Of a stretch of 64,000 nt of DNA, positions 44,028 to 53,992 are shown piece after piece (the stretch's first letter is position 1; each line of letters opens with the position of its first letter). The stretch is from Chrysogorgia sp. JL179-B06 (Eukaryota; Cnidaria; Anthozoa; Scleralcyonacea; Chrysogorgiidae). A program made the position numbers and the translations under genes. The notes under the pieces were generated by a model. It had not been told where the DNA came from. It searched no databases and worked only from the letters and a program-made list of their open reading frames with translations. The stretch lies in contig JAYKKM010000343.1 in the NCBI GenBank assembly GCA_035772405.1, positions 480,001-544,000 on the forward strand, read 5' to 3'.

Positions 44028-47000
44028 ATGACTGCGGCTGTAACAAAGATGGCAGAGGCATTAGAATTCAAACCCAAAACAGCTGGTGGTTTAGAAAGAC
44101 TGTCTGTCCCATCATGGGATGGAACCCGCAGAACATATGCAACATTTAAAAAAGAGTTCAACCACTGGATGGAAAAGTACAAACAAGATCAAGAAGAACA
44201 GCTACAACGTTTCCGCAAGGCAATGCCAACAGGCTGGTGGACAGACCAGGTCAAAACTTGTAAAAGTATTAAACAAGCATGGGGAGTCTTAGACGTCGAG
44301 TTTGAAGACAAGAGAAAACTCATGGACAGTCTCTTATTAGAGATAAACAACTTGAAACCTGTTAAAAGAGACTCAAAGTCCCTGACGATGTTCAGTACCA
44401 CAATACGCAGATATGTTGATGACATGGAGGACAATGGGTGCCCTGTAAAAGATTCAGCAGAATCACCATTCTTCATGTCCCAACTTCTATCGAAACTCGA
44501 TGCAAGAGATAATATAGAGTATGGGAGAGAAATGCAAAGGCAGAAGAAAGGAGAAAGTGTAATAACGCTGGTCCAATGGCTCCTTCAAGAGGCCAATCTC
44601 CGGTCAAGGGGGAGACGAGACGACGAAAACGAAGACAGGATGGATCGGAACAGACAGCCATACTTTCCTAGGAGATCATACAACCATGCTATTGACAACA
44701 CTCATACTGATGAGGAATTCTGCATTCTTGGATGTGCCACAAAACATCTACTTCAAAGCTGCCCCACCTTTCAAACCTCTACAGTTAGTCAACGATGGGA
44801 CATAGTAAAAAAGAACCAACGCTGTCGCAAATGTCTAAGGACACATCATACCAATAACTGTTCTAAAGTCGACGGGACAACTTGTGACAAGTGCAAAAAG
44901 AACCATCATCGTTTTCTACACAGCGAGAGAAAAGAACATCCAAACAACAACTTGAACCCCGATGCTCCTTCATTTCCCAAACCTGCAGGTGCCGCTAGCA
45001 ACAACAATGCACAAAACAGTACCCAAGCAACAAATGAGAAGATAAGAGCAGTAGGCGGGCTTTGTCCAATCCAGAAGGTCATAGCCTTTGACATCGATGG
45101 AAAACCATTTGAACTACTTGCCATGCTGGACAGCGGATCAAATACCAGTCTTCTATCAAAAAATGCGGCAAAACAGCTACAACTGACAGGAACCAAAACT
45201 CACCTCACCATGAATCTCGCTGGTGGAGAAACAAAGTCAGAGGTGTCAGACCTTATTGAGATCACAATTTCTCCAATCGACGAACAGAACATAAAAAAAA
45301 CCTTCCCCGTGTATACAGTCAGGAAGCCTTGCAGCAGCGCTAAGACAATCCCAAAGAAACTTGTAGAAGAATATACACATCTCAAACCAATATCAGATAA
45401 GATACACCTTTCAGGTGGAACAGTCGATCTTCTCATCGGAACTGATTCTGCTGACGCATTTATCGACGTTCACACGCTATCTGGAGGACCTGGAGAACCT
45501 ATCGCCAAAAGGAACTGTTTCGGCTGGTATGTCCTGGGACAGCTTGAATCAGCGACAACAACTGCGACCATTCAGTCAGTTAACGTAGGAACCGTTAGCA
45601 TTGCTGATGACATCAAGAAACTTCTCCACCAAGACCAACTAGGAGTCAAGCCAACCGAGCTGTGTACCTGTACCGATGAAACTCTTCGAGAAAGCAAGTT
45701 CGTCAAATCTCTCACAAGAACCACAACGCTTGTCGACGGACGAATTCAAGTGAAGATGCCGTGGAAAGACACTGGGCCACCAAAACAAAGCAATTATTCT
45801 ATTGCATACAAAAGAATGCAATCCTCTGAAAGGAACTTTAACAAAAGAAATTGTTTCAATGTCGTAGATGAAGAAGTACTGAAGCTTGTCGACCAAGGTT
45901 TTGTCACCGAAGTACCAGCAGATCAGATAGACCACAACAAACCAGAGTGGTATCTACCGCTGCAAGCTGTTTTCACACCAGACAAGTCGACAAAAGTTCG
46001 TTTGGTGTTTGATTCATCCTCCAAGGGCTATGATGGTTTATCTCTGAATGACCATCTAGAGAAGGGTCCAAACTACATCAATAGCCTATGCGATGTTCTT
46101 ATGGCTTGGAGGTGGGACAATGTTGCCTATTCTGGTGACATTCGGAAAATGTTCAACCAAGTCCTGGTACATCCTGATGATCAAATCTATCACCGATTCC
46201 TATGGAGGAGAAGCCCACACGAAGTGCCTACAGTTTATCAGTGGCTCAGATTGAATTTTGGTGACAAGCCTGCACCAGACATCGCAACTAATGCAATCAA
46301 CACACTTGCCAAGTCTTCCGAGGAACAGTTTCCTGAGGCAGCAAGAGAGCTCAAAGACCATGCCTATGTCGACGACATTGGTGGATCAAAGCAAACAGTG
46401 TCAGAAGCAAAGAAAGTCATCGAAGACATCGACACGGTACTTGGCAAAGGCAAATTTCAAATCAAAGCCTGGCACTCCAATCACAAAGCTATTGACCGGT
46501 CTGAGCAGGAGCAGTCTATAGATCTACTTGGACATCGATGGAACAAGAAAACAGATAAATTCACTTTCAAAAAGAGAGAAATCACATCTCCTCAACAGAG
46601 CTTCACAAAAAGAAATTGTTTAGCTCTCCTCGCACAACTCTGGGATCCCATTGGTCTTCTATCTCCAGTAACAATCAAGTTCCGAATTGATCTTCAGGAA
46701 CTTTGGAGCTCAGGCTTCACCTGGGATAAAGTTCTTCCCGACCACATCCAGCAAAAGTGGAAAGAAAACCTAGAAGTAATGAACCACCTGTTGACCTTCG
46801 AGTACGACCGACAACTCAAACCAACGAACGCATCCGAACCACCGGAACTCCATGGATTCTCTGATGGAGGGGAGTTAGCCTACGGTGCAGTCATATTCCT
46901 TCGATGGAAACTGGAAGCCGGATCCTACAAATGTGTTCCAATCATGATTAAGCCTTTTGTAGCCCCTTTGAAGAAGAAATCCATTCCAAGACTCGAACTT

Positions 47001-47573
47001 CTTGGATGCCTTGCTCTTACTAGAATGTACCACTTAATCAAGTGTAGAAGAAACTTCTGGGTTGATTCGTCGACTGTATTGTCTTGGATCAAGACCCCAC
47101 CCAGAGAGTTCAGACCATTTGTATCAGCCAGAGTAGCAGAAATTCAAGAGACAGTCGATGTAGAAGACTTCCACTACATCCGATCGAAGAGTAACCCTGC
47201 CGACGAAAGAGAGAAGAAAACCGTGAAGATGACAGAAAAAACTGCCAAAAACATGAAACGCGCTGAAGTCCACTCAGCCACAACAGCTTCAAGCAGAGAG
47301 GAAGAGGACAACCCAATCCTTGTACATCTCCTGAAATCGCTCGCGACATTTCACAAAGTAAGAAGAACACTGGCTTTTATATTACGCTTTGTCCAAAAAG
47401 CATCCAAGACATCAACCCAAAAAGGCCCTCTCACCGTCCAAGAACTACAAAACCTGGATGCCAAAGCAATTGACAAGAGCATAGTTGCTCAGGAAGACGA
47501 AGAAGGTATGATCAGAGCTCATGGACGCCTTGAGAACGTGAGAGCCCTTCCCTCTGAAATGAGGTGCATATAA
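44028..47573 (+). CDS. Gag-Pol polyprotein of BEL/Pao element
   Basis: 1181 codons. Gag about 1-230 ('SVPSWDGTRRTYATFKKEFN'); zinc knuckle 'CRKCLRTHHTNNC' at about 265; aspartic protease 'LLAMLDSGSNTSLLSKNAAK' at about 365; reverse transcriptase about 620-800 ('KVRLVFDSSSKGYDG', 'YSGDIRKMFNQ', catalytic 'AYVDDIGGS'); RNase H start 'HGFSDGGELAYGAVIF'. The C-terminal part from about 1065 is low-complexity and Lys-rich where the H2C2 zinc finger would be, and a TAA follows 'RGRLENVRALP'-like sequence. Confidence 0.9.
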   Translation: MTAAVTKMAEALEFKPKTAGGLERLSVPSWDGTRRTYATFKKEFNHWMEKYKQDQEEQLQRFRKAMPTGWWTDQVKTCKSIKQAWGVLDVEFEDKRKLMDSLLLEINNLKPVKRDSKSLTMFSTTIRRYVDDMEDNGCPVKDSAESPFFMSQLLSKLDARDNIEYGREMQRQKKGESVITLVQWLLQEANLRSRGRRDDENEDRMDRNRQPYFPRRSYNHAIDNTHTDEEFCILGCATKHLLQSCPTFQTSTVSQRWDIVKKNQRCRKCLRTHHTNNCSKVDGTTCDKCKKNHHRFLHSERKEHPNNNLNPDAPSFPKPAGAASNNNAQNSTQATNEKIRAVGGLCPIQKVIAFDIDGKPFELLAMLDSGSNTSLLSKNAAKQLQLTGTKTHLTMNLAGGETKSEVSDLIEITISPIDEQNIKKTFPVYTVRKPCSSAKTIPKKLVEEYTHLKPISDKIHLSGGTVDLLIGTDSADAFIDVHTLSGGPGEPIAKRNCFGWYVLGQLESATTTATIQSVNVGTVSIADDIKKLLHQDQLGVKPTELCTCTDETLRESKFVKSLTRTTTLVDGRIQVKMPWKDTGPPKQSNYSIAYKRMQSSERNFNKRNCFNVVDEEVLKLVDQGFVTEVPADQIDHNKPEWYLPLQAVFTPDKSTKVRLVFDSSSKGYDGLSLNDHLEKGPNYINSLCDVLMAWRWDNVAYSGDIRKMFNQVLVHPDDQIYHRFLWRRSPHEVPTVYQWLRLNFGDKPAPDIATNAINTLAKSSEEQFPEAARELKDHAYVDDIGGSKQTVSEAKKVIEDIDTVLGKGKFQIKAWHSNHKAIDRSEQEQSIDLLGHRWNKKTDKFTFKKREITSPQQSFTKRNCLALLAQLWDPIGLLSPVTIKFRIDLQELWSSGFTWDKVLPDHIQQKWKENLEVMNHLLTFEYDRQLKPTNASEPPELHGFSDGGELAYGAVIFLRWKLEAGSYKCVPIMIKPFVAPLKKKSIPRLELLGCLALTRMYHLIKCRRNFWVDSSTVLSWIKTPPREFRPFVSARVAEIQETVDVEDFHYIRSKSNPADEREKKTVKMTEKTAKNMKRAEVHSATTASSREEEDNPILVHLLKSLATFHKVRRTLAFILRFVQKASKTSTQKGPLTVQELQNLDAKAIDKSIVAQEDEEGMIRAHGRLENVRALPSEMRCI

Positions 47574-48238
47574 GACTGAACCGCAAGACCCTTAAAGAAG
47601 CTCAAATAATAATCTTTACATGTATGACGACCAGGGCAATCCACCTAGAACTAGTCACTGATAGAAGTTCGGACCGCGAGCCATCAAAATGGAGTCGTGG
47701 AATCGCTCATTAAGTCGGTTCGACAAGCTCTCAGTGCTACCTGCAAAGACCAAGCCTTCACTGAAGAACAATGGAGAACTTTCCTTACTGAAGTCAGTTA
47801 TATCATCAATGGTCGTCCTTTGTACCCTAGCTCTGAAAATATCTGGGAAAGTCCTCCTATAACGCAACGACATCCTCCTAGCAGCACAACGAACTACCTC
47901 AACCAACACCAGAAGACAGGGTCAATCCACGAGACCTTCTGAGGAGCACCCAGAAGCGGATTGCCGACTTCTGGAGTTGTTGGATGAAATACTTTGCTCC
48001 CAATTTACTACCTAGGAACAAATGGTACCGAGTGAGGGAGAATATACAAGTTGGAGACTTGGTGCTACCAAAGCACAGACGCACTAAGTGGAAGATGGCT
48101 CTAGTCGTGGCTACATATCCTGGCAAAGATGGGCTCGTCAGGAAAGTTCGAATCAAGACCCAGTCAGGAGAATATGACAGACCTATCCACAAACTCTGCT
48201 TGATTGCAACCAACCAAGAGTTACAACTTAAAGATTAA
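47574..48238 (+). pseudogene. Deleted integrase region of BEL/Pao element
   Basis: A short frame 'FTCMTTRAIHLELVTD' (first catalytic Asp region) is followed directly by 'VVESLIKSVRQALSATCKDQ' (catalytic Glu region). The part with the second Asp is missing. 47984-48238 encodes the C-terminal 'YRVRENIQVGDLVLPKHRRT' to 'RPIHKLCLI'. The integrase cannot act. Confidence 0.8.
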
Positions 48239-48349
48239 AGAAGAAACAATTAAGCGACATTTAACTATTTAGTTGTTAAGATTGATATTATTATAGTACT
48301 TAATGTTAATGTTCACGTTACTCAATTAGCAGTAGCTAATCTCCGCACT

Positions 48350-48358
48350 GGAGGGGAG
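48350..48358 (+). promoter_or_regulatory. Polypurine tract
   Basis: GGAGGGGAG lies immediately 5' of the right LTR; it is the expected primer for plus-strand DNA synthesis of the retroelement. Confidence 0.75.
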
Positions 48359-48779
48359 TGTTATGAACTTCGCTAATTACTACAGTAAACCTCACCCTAC
48401 CCCCACGGGGTAAACATTGTTAATAAGTAGCGAGGTGACGAAGGACGGAAAACCTCGAGGAGTTTTGCTTGTGCTTATCACACGCTGATCAAAGGTGAAG
48501 AAATCTCGACATAAAACACTTCTTAAAGACTACGATTATTACGAATACTTCGTCATAATAACCCCAACGAATTTGTAAGTATTCAAAAGTCATTCTGAGT
48601 TACTTATCTTTGTTTCATTGATAATTTACTGTAAAACTTGTATATATTTCACAGTTGACTATTCTACTATATCACAACCACTGGTGATATATATTAGTGC
48701 AGAAATAAAAGAGGATTTGACGAAGAGTAAACCGTGTTTGCTTAAAATAAGTAACGACCCACTACGAGGGAGTGAAACA
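48359..48779 (+). repeat. 3' LTR of BEL/Pao element
   Basis: 421 bp, starts TGTTATGAAC after a polypurine tract and ends GTGAAACA, followed by AACAC. Its first about 55 bases match the 5' remnant. Confidence 0.85.
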
Positions 48780-48784
48780 AACAC

Positions 48785-49010
48785 AAACACCTCCTCCAAA
48801 TTTATTCCTATCTCTTCGCACTAAATTATAACCCACTAAACTCAATAATTCATTCGTAGTAACATTATCCAACTTACTCTCATTTATACATAATACATCT
48901 AATGGTTTGTCATTCATTAGGACTCTCAATTCATCAATATGTTTACTGAGCCCATTAATGTTTAACAAAGCCATCTTAAAACCACGAGAGCGGGACAATA
49001 TACTATCCAA
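48785..49010 (-). pseudogene. Endonuclease N-terminal part of CR1-like element B
   Basis: 'MALLNINGLSKHIDELRVLM' and 'CINESKLDN' are the first APE-endonuclease motifs. The frame runs into the BEL target site and resumes at 43859 on the other side. The residues after the Gly triplet in this frame are LTR-derived. Confidence 0.8.
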
Positions 49011-49067
49011 ACAATTAATTTCAGGCGATCTAAGGGGTTGTGAAGCGATATTTGCACCAACCGTATC

Positions 49068-50492
49068 TCAATTATTAATAAACTTTCTAAAATTTGCGGC
49101 TAAGCTGATTGTCCCTTTCAAATTCAGATGTAAACCTCCTGAATTAAGACAATCTTGCTTTATATTATTATTATTAATAAATTCAAAGTTTTCATCAGAA
49201 CAAGAATTCTCTAATAATTCATTTACCTTATCCACAGCATTATTTAGAGAGCTATCATCAGTTCGATGAATTAACGAGGATACGGCAATTTCAACGGTAT
49301 GATGTTGAGTCTTTATGTTCTTTGCCAATTGAATAATCTTCTGCTTGATCTGCTTCGGTTTATCCTTCAAGTTATTTGTTCCTACGTGAATGATAACTTT
49401 ACGCGGCTTTTTCCTTATAAATGGTTTAGCAAAATCTTCCATATCTTCAATGGATGCACCAGGGAAAGAGATAGATTTTACTTTCATTTTTTTGGATAAA
49501 CGATGGCCGTTTATGTATTTCGTTAAAGAGTCACCCAAAACCACAACTTCGCTTTGAGGAATGCTGCTTTTCTCTTGAGAACGACTTTCGTGATGATCGA
49601 TAGATGGAGGAGCCTCGGCATTATCCTCGGCAGTAGCTTGCTTGTGAGGAATATAATTTTCTCCATTACGTTGACCCTCGTGTTGACCAACAAATGAAGA
49701 GCCCTTTCGCTTTGCGGCACGACGGCCGTGATTACCCGAAGACTCGTTGTCATTGACTGCTTTGCTCGATTCGGATGATTTCTTTTCAACAGTTGGATTT
49801 ACGTCTTTCATGAGCAGCCTCAACGTAGTCAATAGGCTATCTCTTTCTTATTTAACTCGATGAAGTACGGACAACAGTTGAACTTCATCAAACGAAGGCG
49901 ATTTTAATGATGATGTAAATTTTCGTTCAAGATTTTCAAGCCTCTCGATAAGAGAATTTGTAAGCGTAGAATCTTTTTGACAATCAGAACAATAATGTTT
50001 GCAGTTTGAAATCTCGGGAAGAGAATCACTGACATTTATCGCTTCAGGGAGCAGACAACTAATTTGACTTGGTAAAGAAGCGGTGACATATTCGGTCATC
50101 TCAACCAAATCCGCTTCGTCTTCACTGTTTGTCTTCTCACAGTCAGACCATTCGTTGGCCACTGAGACACAATATAAAATGATTCGTTTAACTTCGTCTT
50201 TTGTAGCTCCCTGAACATTTATCGTTTTAGTGCCAGGGTAAAACGATAAGGTTGCGGAATCACACTTCAGAATATGAAAACCACCATTGTTCTGAGTCGT
50301 TGACCAAACACCTTCCAGCTTTAGAATAGACACAGCGAAGGATTTTAATTGATCAAAATCACCTAGCCATTTAATTTGTACTCCCTTACGAGCTGTTACG
50401 GTAGATAGAGGGAATTTTGTTTGCGAAATATCGTTAGATTTACTCTGTACATCATCGTCATCGGAGCTCGAAGAAACGTGACCGTCCGCCAT
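49068..50492 (-). pseudogene. ORF1 of CR1-like element B with SGNH-hydrolase domain
   Basis: Starts at the ATG at 50490-50492 ('MADGHVSSSSDDDD') and is cut by an in-frame TAA near 49846; it then continues to 49068. The second half is an SGNH/GDSL esterase-type domain: 'VVLGDSLTKYI', 'IHVGTNNLKDKP', 'SSLIHRTDDS', 'GGLHLNLKG'. CR1-type ORF1 proteins carry such esterases next to a nucleic-acid-binding part. Confidence 0.75.
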
Positions 50493-50570
50493 GACAGATA
50501 GATAGATATATGGATAGATATACAAACGTGACCGTCCGCCATGACAGATAGATAGATATATGGATAGATA
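50477..50570. repeat. Tandem duplication of the element B 5' start
   Basis: CGTGACCGTCCGCCATGACA followed by GATAGATAGATATATGGATA occurs twice, about 47 bases apart, at the junction with the GATA repeat. The ORF1 start codon is therefore present in two copies. Confidence 0.8.
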
Positions 50571-50575
50571 GATAG

Positions 50576-50851
<276 letters not shown>

Positions 50852-50859
50852 AAACAATT

Positions 50860-51169
50860 TATTTCCTCCTTATCTGAAGATTCCCGTAAAATCCCCGGGT
50901 CATGTATAAAAAGAGTAAAGCTAACTATTAAATTAAATTAAGCTAATTATTTTTATATAGGTGCTATAATAATAAATGTATAAATAACAATGATAATGAT
51001 AATAATTTTAAAAATATATAAAATGCTAAGAATATATACATTTAAAATATTCAACTGTTATCACTGTTAATCATCAATTATAAAATTCAGTCCAACTCGT
51101 CTTGATGAAGGACATGGAGAATGATCTTCATAAAACCAATTGCAACTGTTGTGACAAAATTGTCTTTTT
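50860..51169. other. No gene recognised
   Basis: AT-rich, no support for a feature. Confidence 0.45.
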
Positions 51170-51640
51170 CTACAGTGTCAAGTTGTACCATTGAAGAATA
51201 TTGCCGCCTAGAAGGCTAATATAAATTTCTTCATCAGACTGGTTGAAGATTCTTGCGGAATTTGCTACATGTAGAAGGTCTTGTATTTTATCAAACATGT
51301 GTTCACGCAGATCCATTTGATAAGAGCAGTGAAGAAAAAAATGTCTATATAGAAACATCTCCAAACTCTTTAGAGCACAGTTTACATTTAAAATGTGTAC
51401 CTTCGTCAATTACCGCATTCATCAGAGCTTGTGGAACATTGCCACAAACTACATTAACCATGTTTGAAATTTCACGAATGAACAACGGATTGCGTTTGAC
51501 AACATACCATAAATCCAGGGGCCGCAGACTGCTATGAATTTGAGCAAAGCTGCGCAGTTGAGGCTTTTCTGAAATTCCCTTTAACCATATGTCATTTTGA
51601 TGAAGGGCTATTCTGTTCTTTATTGTGGCTTTCCACAGAA
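51170..51640 (-). pseudogene. C-terminal fragment of another non-LTR retrotransposon
   Basis: The frame reads 'HQNDIWLKGISEKPQLRSFA', 'GTHFKCKLCSKEF' and 'THFFLHCSYQMDLREHMFDK'. The Cys-x2-Cys ... His-x-x-Cys layout resembles the C-terminal zinc-like domain of RT/endonuclease ORFs. A stop or frame change is near 51350. Truncated at 51649 by element 2. Confidence 0.5.
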
Positions 51641-51649
51641 CTTCACTCG

Positions 51650-51748
51650 AGTAGTATAGAAAGTGGGGCTACCAGCGCAGTTTTCAATTTTTCGTGCTTC
51701 GCAACTAAAATTGAAAAATTCGCTGTTATCCCCACTTTCGAGACTACT
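51650..51748. repeat. Palindromic putative terminus of element 2
   Basis: AGTAGTATAGAAAGTGGGGC ... TTTTCAATTTTT pairs with the inverse (AAAATTGAAAAATTCGCTGT ... CCCCACTTTCGAGACTACT) around a loop TGCTTCGCAACT. It starts with AG as Polinton ends do. It could instead be an independent MITE. Confidence 0.55.
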
Positions 51749-51831
51749 AAAACGATACGAAATAAAATTCGTTAAATGAGACAAAAATAAGTTAGACTCT
51801 AAGACCATCACGCGTTTCCAGAAATAGTTTT

Positions 51832-52068
51832 TCAAGTGTTAGTACGTAGAGACCGCAACTCTCTTTTACGGCTGGTCATCCTTTTCCCGAGTACAGTATG
51901 TTTAAACCTCTCGTCTAGTTCCTTACGTTCTAAGCTACTCTTAGCGAATAGTTGTCGTTTGAGCTCTCTAACCTGGTAGATAAATGATAACTCTTTGTTG
52001 AGTCTCATTATCTTTTCCTCCACTGATTTCCCACGTTCTACGCTACTCTCCAGGGTTACAGTGCTCAT
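51832..52068 (-). CDS. Small coiled-coil protein of element 2
   Basis: 78 aa from the internal ATG ('MSTVTLESSVERGKSVEEKI'); upstream residues in the same frame are poorly protein-like. Charged heptad-like helix 'NKELSFIYQVRELKRQLFAK' and a basic C-terminus. No known domain. It is the left-most gene of the element, in the orientation of the structural block. Confidence 0.45.
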   Translation of the reverse strand: MSTVTLESSVERGKSVEEKIMRLNKELSFIYQVRELKRQLFAKSSLERKELDERFKHTVLGKRMTSRKRELRSLRTNT

Positions 52069-52102
52069 TACTGTGTGTGAGCGCTGGAGCCCTGGAGAGT
52101 AG
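52030..52102. repeat. Inverted repeat at the coiled-coil gene start
   Basis: CTACGCTACTCTCCAGGGTT and AGCCCTGGAGAGTAGTGTAG are near-perfect inverse arms spanning the ATG near 52068. Could be regulatory or a transposition scar. Confidence 0.55.
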
Positions 52103-52263
52103 TGTAGGACACGGCGATACAAGGACGGTTTTCCAAAAGTCAGACCCATTAGGAATCTACACGATTTGGAAAAGTGCGTTGGTACCCCATGTTCTTTGTG
52201 TGTGGTTAAATTTGTGTAAACCGTGTGTACGATTTTGTAGACCTGTCTGTTATGTAAATTAGT

Positions 52264-52425
52264 CAGTGTTGTTAACCAATCAAAAGAGCGCCATTTTGCT
52301 ATCCATTTGGATACTTGTTTGGATAAAACATTTGCCGTGGACACTGTGAATTGACCAATCAAAAGAGCGCCATTTTGCTATCCATTTGGATACTCGGTTG
52401 GATAACACGCTCGCCGTGCGACGAC
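52264..52425. repeat. Two direct repeats of about 75 bp
   Basis: ACCAATCAAAAGAGCGCCATT followed by TTGCTATCCATTTGGATACT occurs at about 52274 and 52351. CCAAT-containing repeats in the long non-coding stretch between 52.07 and 52.73 kb could be a promoter or enhancer. Confidence 0.65.
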
Positions 52426-52441
52426 TTGCTAGGGGAAGTCC

Positions 52442-52720
52442 TTGGGGAAAGTCCCGTTTTGTTCGCGTGACATTAATGATTACATTAGTTATTCATTAAC
52501 GAATCGCAGACGAGATAGGTTAGTGATGGAGCTTGTATGTCTGATACGAAATGCTGCTGGTTTATGTAAACTTTTCGTTCGATTTTCTCAGCCAAGATCG
52601 CTTTGTGTCTTTAGAATTTTCGACGAATGTGAGCGCTTACATGCTATCGCGTCCGTGTTGTGTTGGGTATACGATATATCTTACCTTCGACTCGCTTCCG
52701 CTCATATCGTAATTAGATAG
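52442..52720 (+). CDS. Doubtful 92-codon ORF
   Basis: 'MGKVPFCSRDINDYISYSLT' start, Cys/Leu-rich. It is the only plus-strand ORF in this stretch and has no recognised domain. Codon use is unremarkable. It may be spurious. Confidence 0.2.
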   Translation: MGKVPFCSRDINDYISYSLTNRRRDRLVMELVCLIRNAAGLCKLFVRFSQPRSLCVFRIFDECERLHAIASVLCWVYDISYLRLASAHIVIR

Positions 52721-52730
52721 CACTGTCTCC

Positions 52731-53003
52731 TTATTCATTTTGGGGTTCCCCCTCAGGGATTTCCCCTCTAGCCATATGGCTAAATACGTGTTTACTAGTT
52801 GTCAGTCCACCTGATAACAACCCTAAACAAGGGAGGTAGGGGGATATGTATGATATAAACTTCTCTACATCTCTTTTTAACAGTTGGTCAGTGTTCAACT
52901 CGTTTTCGAGCTTTTCAGGTGACTCAATAGCGTTGAACCCTCCTAACGCGTGAGCGAACTTGCTTATTAAAAGGTCACAGAGGAACATGTTCGCTTTCTC
53001 CAT
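52731..53003 (-). CDS. Small uncharacterised protein of element 2
   Basis: 90 aa, ATG at 53003. Mostly helical, 'FLCDLLISKFAHALGGFNAI' and a Pro/Gly-rich 'YLPCLGLLSGGL'. Tightly follows the gene at 53016-53264 with 12 bases between them, suggesting co-expression. Function unknown. Confidence 0.55.
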   Translation of the reverse strand: MEKANMFLCDLLISKFAHALGGFNAIESPEKLENELNTDQLLKRDVEKFISYISPYLPCLGLLSGGLTTSKHVFSHMARGEIPEGEPQNE

Positions 53004-53015
53004 TCTTTTTACCTC

Positions 53016-53264
53016 CTATTCTTCATAGATCTTATTGATAACTTTAGCTGAGGCCTTTTTAAGATAAGCGACGGATTGATCTATCTCGCCGTCCTCTGAG
53101 AGTCTTCTTAGTTCGTTTCGTTTCTTGTCTACGTCAGTTTGTGGAGTGTCGTCAACTTGTGGTGTGTCGGTTTGTGATTCGTCGATCACTTCCTGTTCTG
53201 CTTCTTGTATGTCTTCAATGAGTTCGTCAATTGTCTCGAGATTTTTTGTCTTGCGTTTTGGCAT
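53016..53264 (-). CDS. Acidic, Thr/Asp-rich small protein
   Basis: 82 aa with a basic start 'MPKRKTKNLE', an acidic low-complexity middle ('DIQEAEQEVIDESQTDTPQV') and a helical end. Directly upstream lies the 17-base motif ACATATCGTATAATATA (53270-53286, minus strand), also found before the gene at 62859. Confidence 0.6.
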   Translation of the reverse strand: MPKRKTKNLETIDELIEDIQEAEQEVIDESQTDTPQVDDTPQTDVDKKRNELRRLSEDGEIDQSVAYLKKASAKVINKIYEE

Positions 53265-53269
53265 GTCCT

Positions 53270-53286
53270 ATATTATACGATATGTT
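53270..53286 (-). promoter_or_regulatory. Start-proximal motif ACATATCGTATAATATA, copy 1
   Basis: The minus strand carries this 17-mer 5 bases before the ATG at 53264. An identical 17-mer precedes 62859. Related TATAATATATA words precede other starts in element 2, so it is a candidate promoter element. Confidence 0.55.
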
Positions 53287-53363
53287 TTGTTTTTGCGGGG
53301 TAGCTGTTTCGTATGAGTATGGATGCCTTATGAGTATCTCCAATCTAGCGTGTTTGTTGTCTC

Positions 53364-53975
53364 TCAACTGTTTTGTTTTCGCGGAATAACTAATTCGTAC
53401 GAGTATGGATGTCTTAGAAGTATCTCCAATCTTGCGTACTCGTTGTCTTTCAACTGTTTTATTATTTTCTGAATTTCCACTTTATCAACTCCGTTGAGAT
53501 AATCGTCTACAATAATTTTCATATCGTTTCTGTTAGGGTTGTAGAATGTTACTAACTTTGAGATGTTTTCACGATACGGTTTACTAATTGAGGTTAGTTG
53601 TTGTGTTATGACTATTGTGGATAGGTTGTAGTGTCTAGCGCTAAAGGCTAGTTTAACTAGTTCGCTTGTTCTGTTTTTGATGTCCTGCCCACCAGCACAA
53701 TCGTCTAATATTACTAGTGAATTGGTGCCCTTATAAATATCAGTAACGTATTTAAGAATTACGTCGACCTTATGTTGCTCACACTGAATAGCTATAAAGT
53801 CTGGGTCTCTCAAGTATTTCCACTCTATGTACGTTTTGTTCCATTCAAATGTTGGACATATAAGAATGATATACTCGAAGTGATTCGTGTATTCTTTCTC
53901 TATCATATCCAATAGGTAGTGTGTTTTGCCACAGGCTGTCATACCAACAATTAGCATGTTAAAAGGCGTTTTCAT
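53364..53975 (-). CDS. Packaging ATPase of element 2
   Basis: 203 aa, intact. Walker A 'GMTACGKTHYLLD' at residues about 11-23 and Walker B 'NSLVILDDCAGG' at about 85-96, with a sensor-like 'TIVITQQLTSISKPYRE'. This is the A32-like P-loop ATPase that pumps DNA into capsids. It lies immediately downstream of the capsid candidate, as in many Polinton-type viruses. It shares little beyond motifs with the ATPase of Polinton 1. Confidence 0.88.
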   Translation of the reverse strand: MKTPFNMLIVGMTACGKTHYLLDMIEKEYTNHFEYIILICPTFEWNKTYIEWKYLRDPDFIAIQCEQHKVDVILKYVTDIYKGTNSLVILDDCAGGQDIKNRTSELVKLAFSARHYNLSTIVITQQLTSISKPYRENISKLVTFYNPNRNDMKIIVDDYLNGVDKVEIQKIIKQLKDNEYARLEILLRHPYSYELVIPRKQNS

Positions 53976-53992
53976 ATACCATACTACACGTA

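Larger units (their letters stand above)
43860..48779 (+). mobile_element. BEL/Pao LTR retrotransposon, internally deleted
   Basis: LTR ends TG...CA, 5-bp duplication AACAC, Gag-Pol ORF with DSGS protease, YVDD reverse transcriptase and RNase H. The 5' LTR keeps only about 55 bases and the integrase core is partly deleted. It inserted into CR1-like element B and is therefore younger than that element. Confidence 0.9.
41018..50492 (-). mobile_element. CR1-like non-LTR retrotransposon B, split by a BEL element
   Basis: A minus-strand element with ORF1 (49068-50492), endonuclease (48785-49010 and 42625-43859) and RT (41242-42624), ending in an AAATC-type tail near 41018-41038. The BEL/Pao element at 43860-48779 interrupts its endonuclease. 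Several stops and frameshifts show age. Confidence 0.85.

Noticed and set aside
44189..45935. Minus-strand frames inside the BEL element
   Set aside because: Antisense shadows of Gag-Pol.
52985..53010. AGGAGGTAAAAAGAATG before the gene at 53003, like a bacterial ribosome-binding site
   Set aside because: The genomic context is eukaryotic (introns, retrotransposons, MITEs), and the other genes of the element lack such a site, so it is probably chance.
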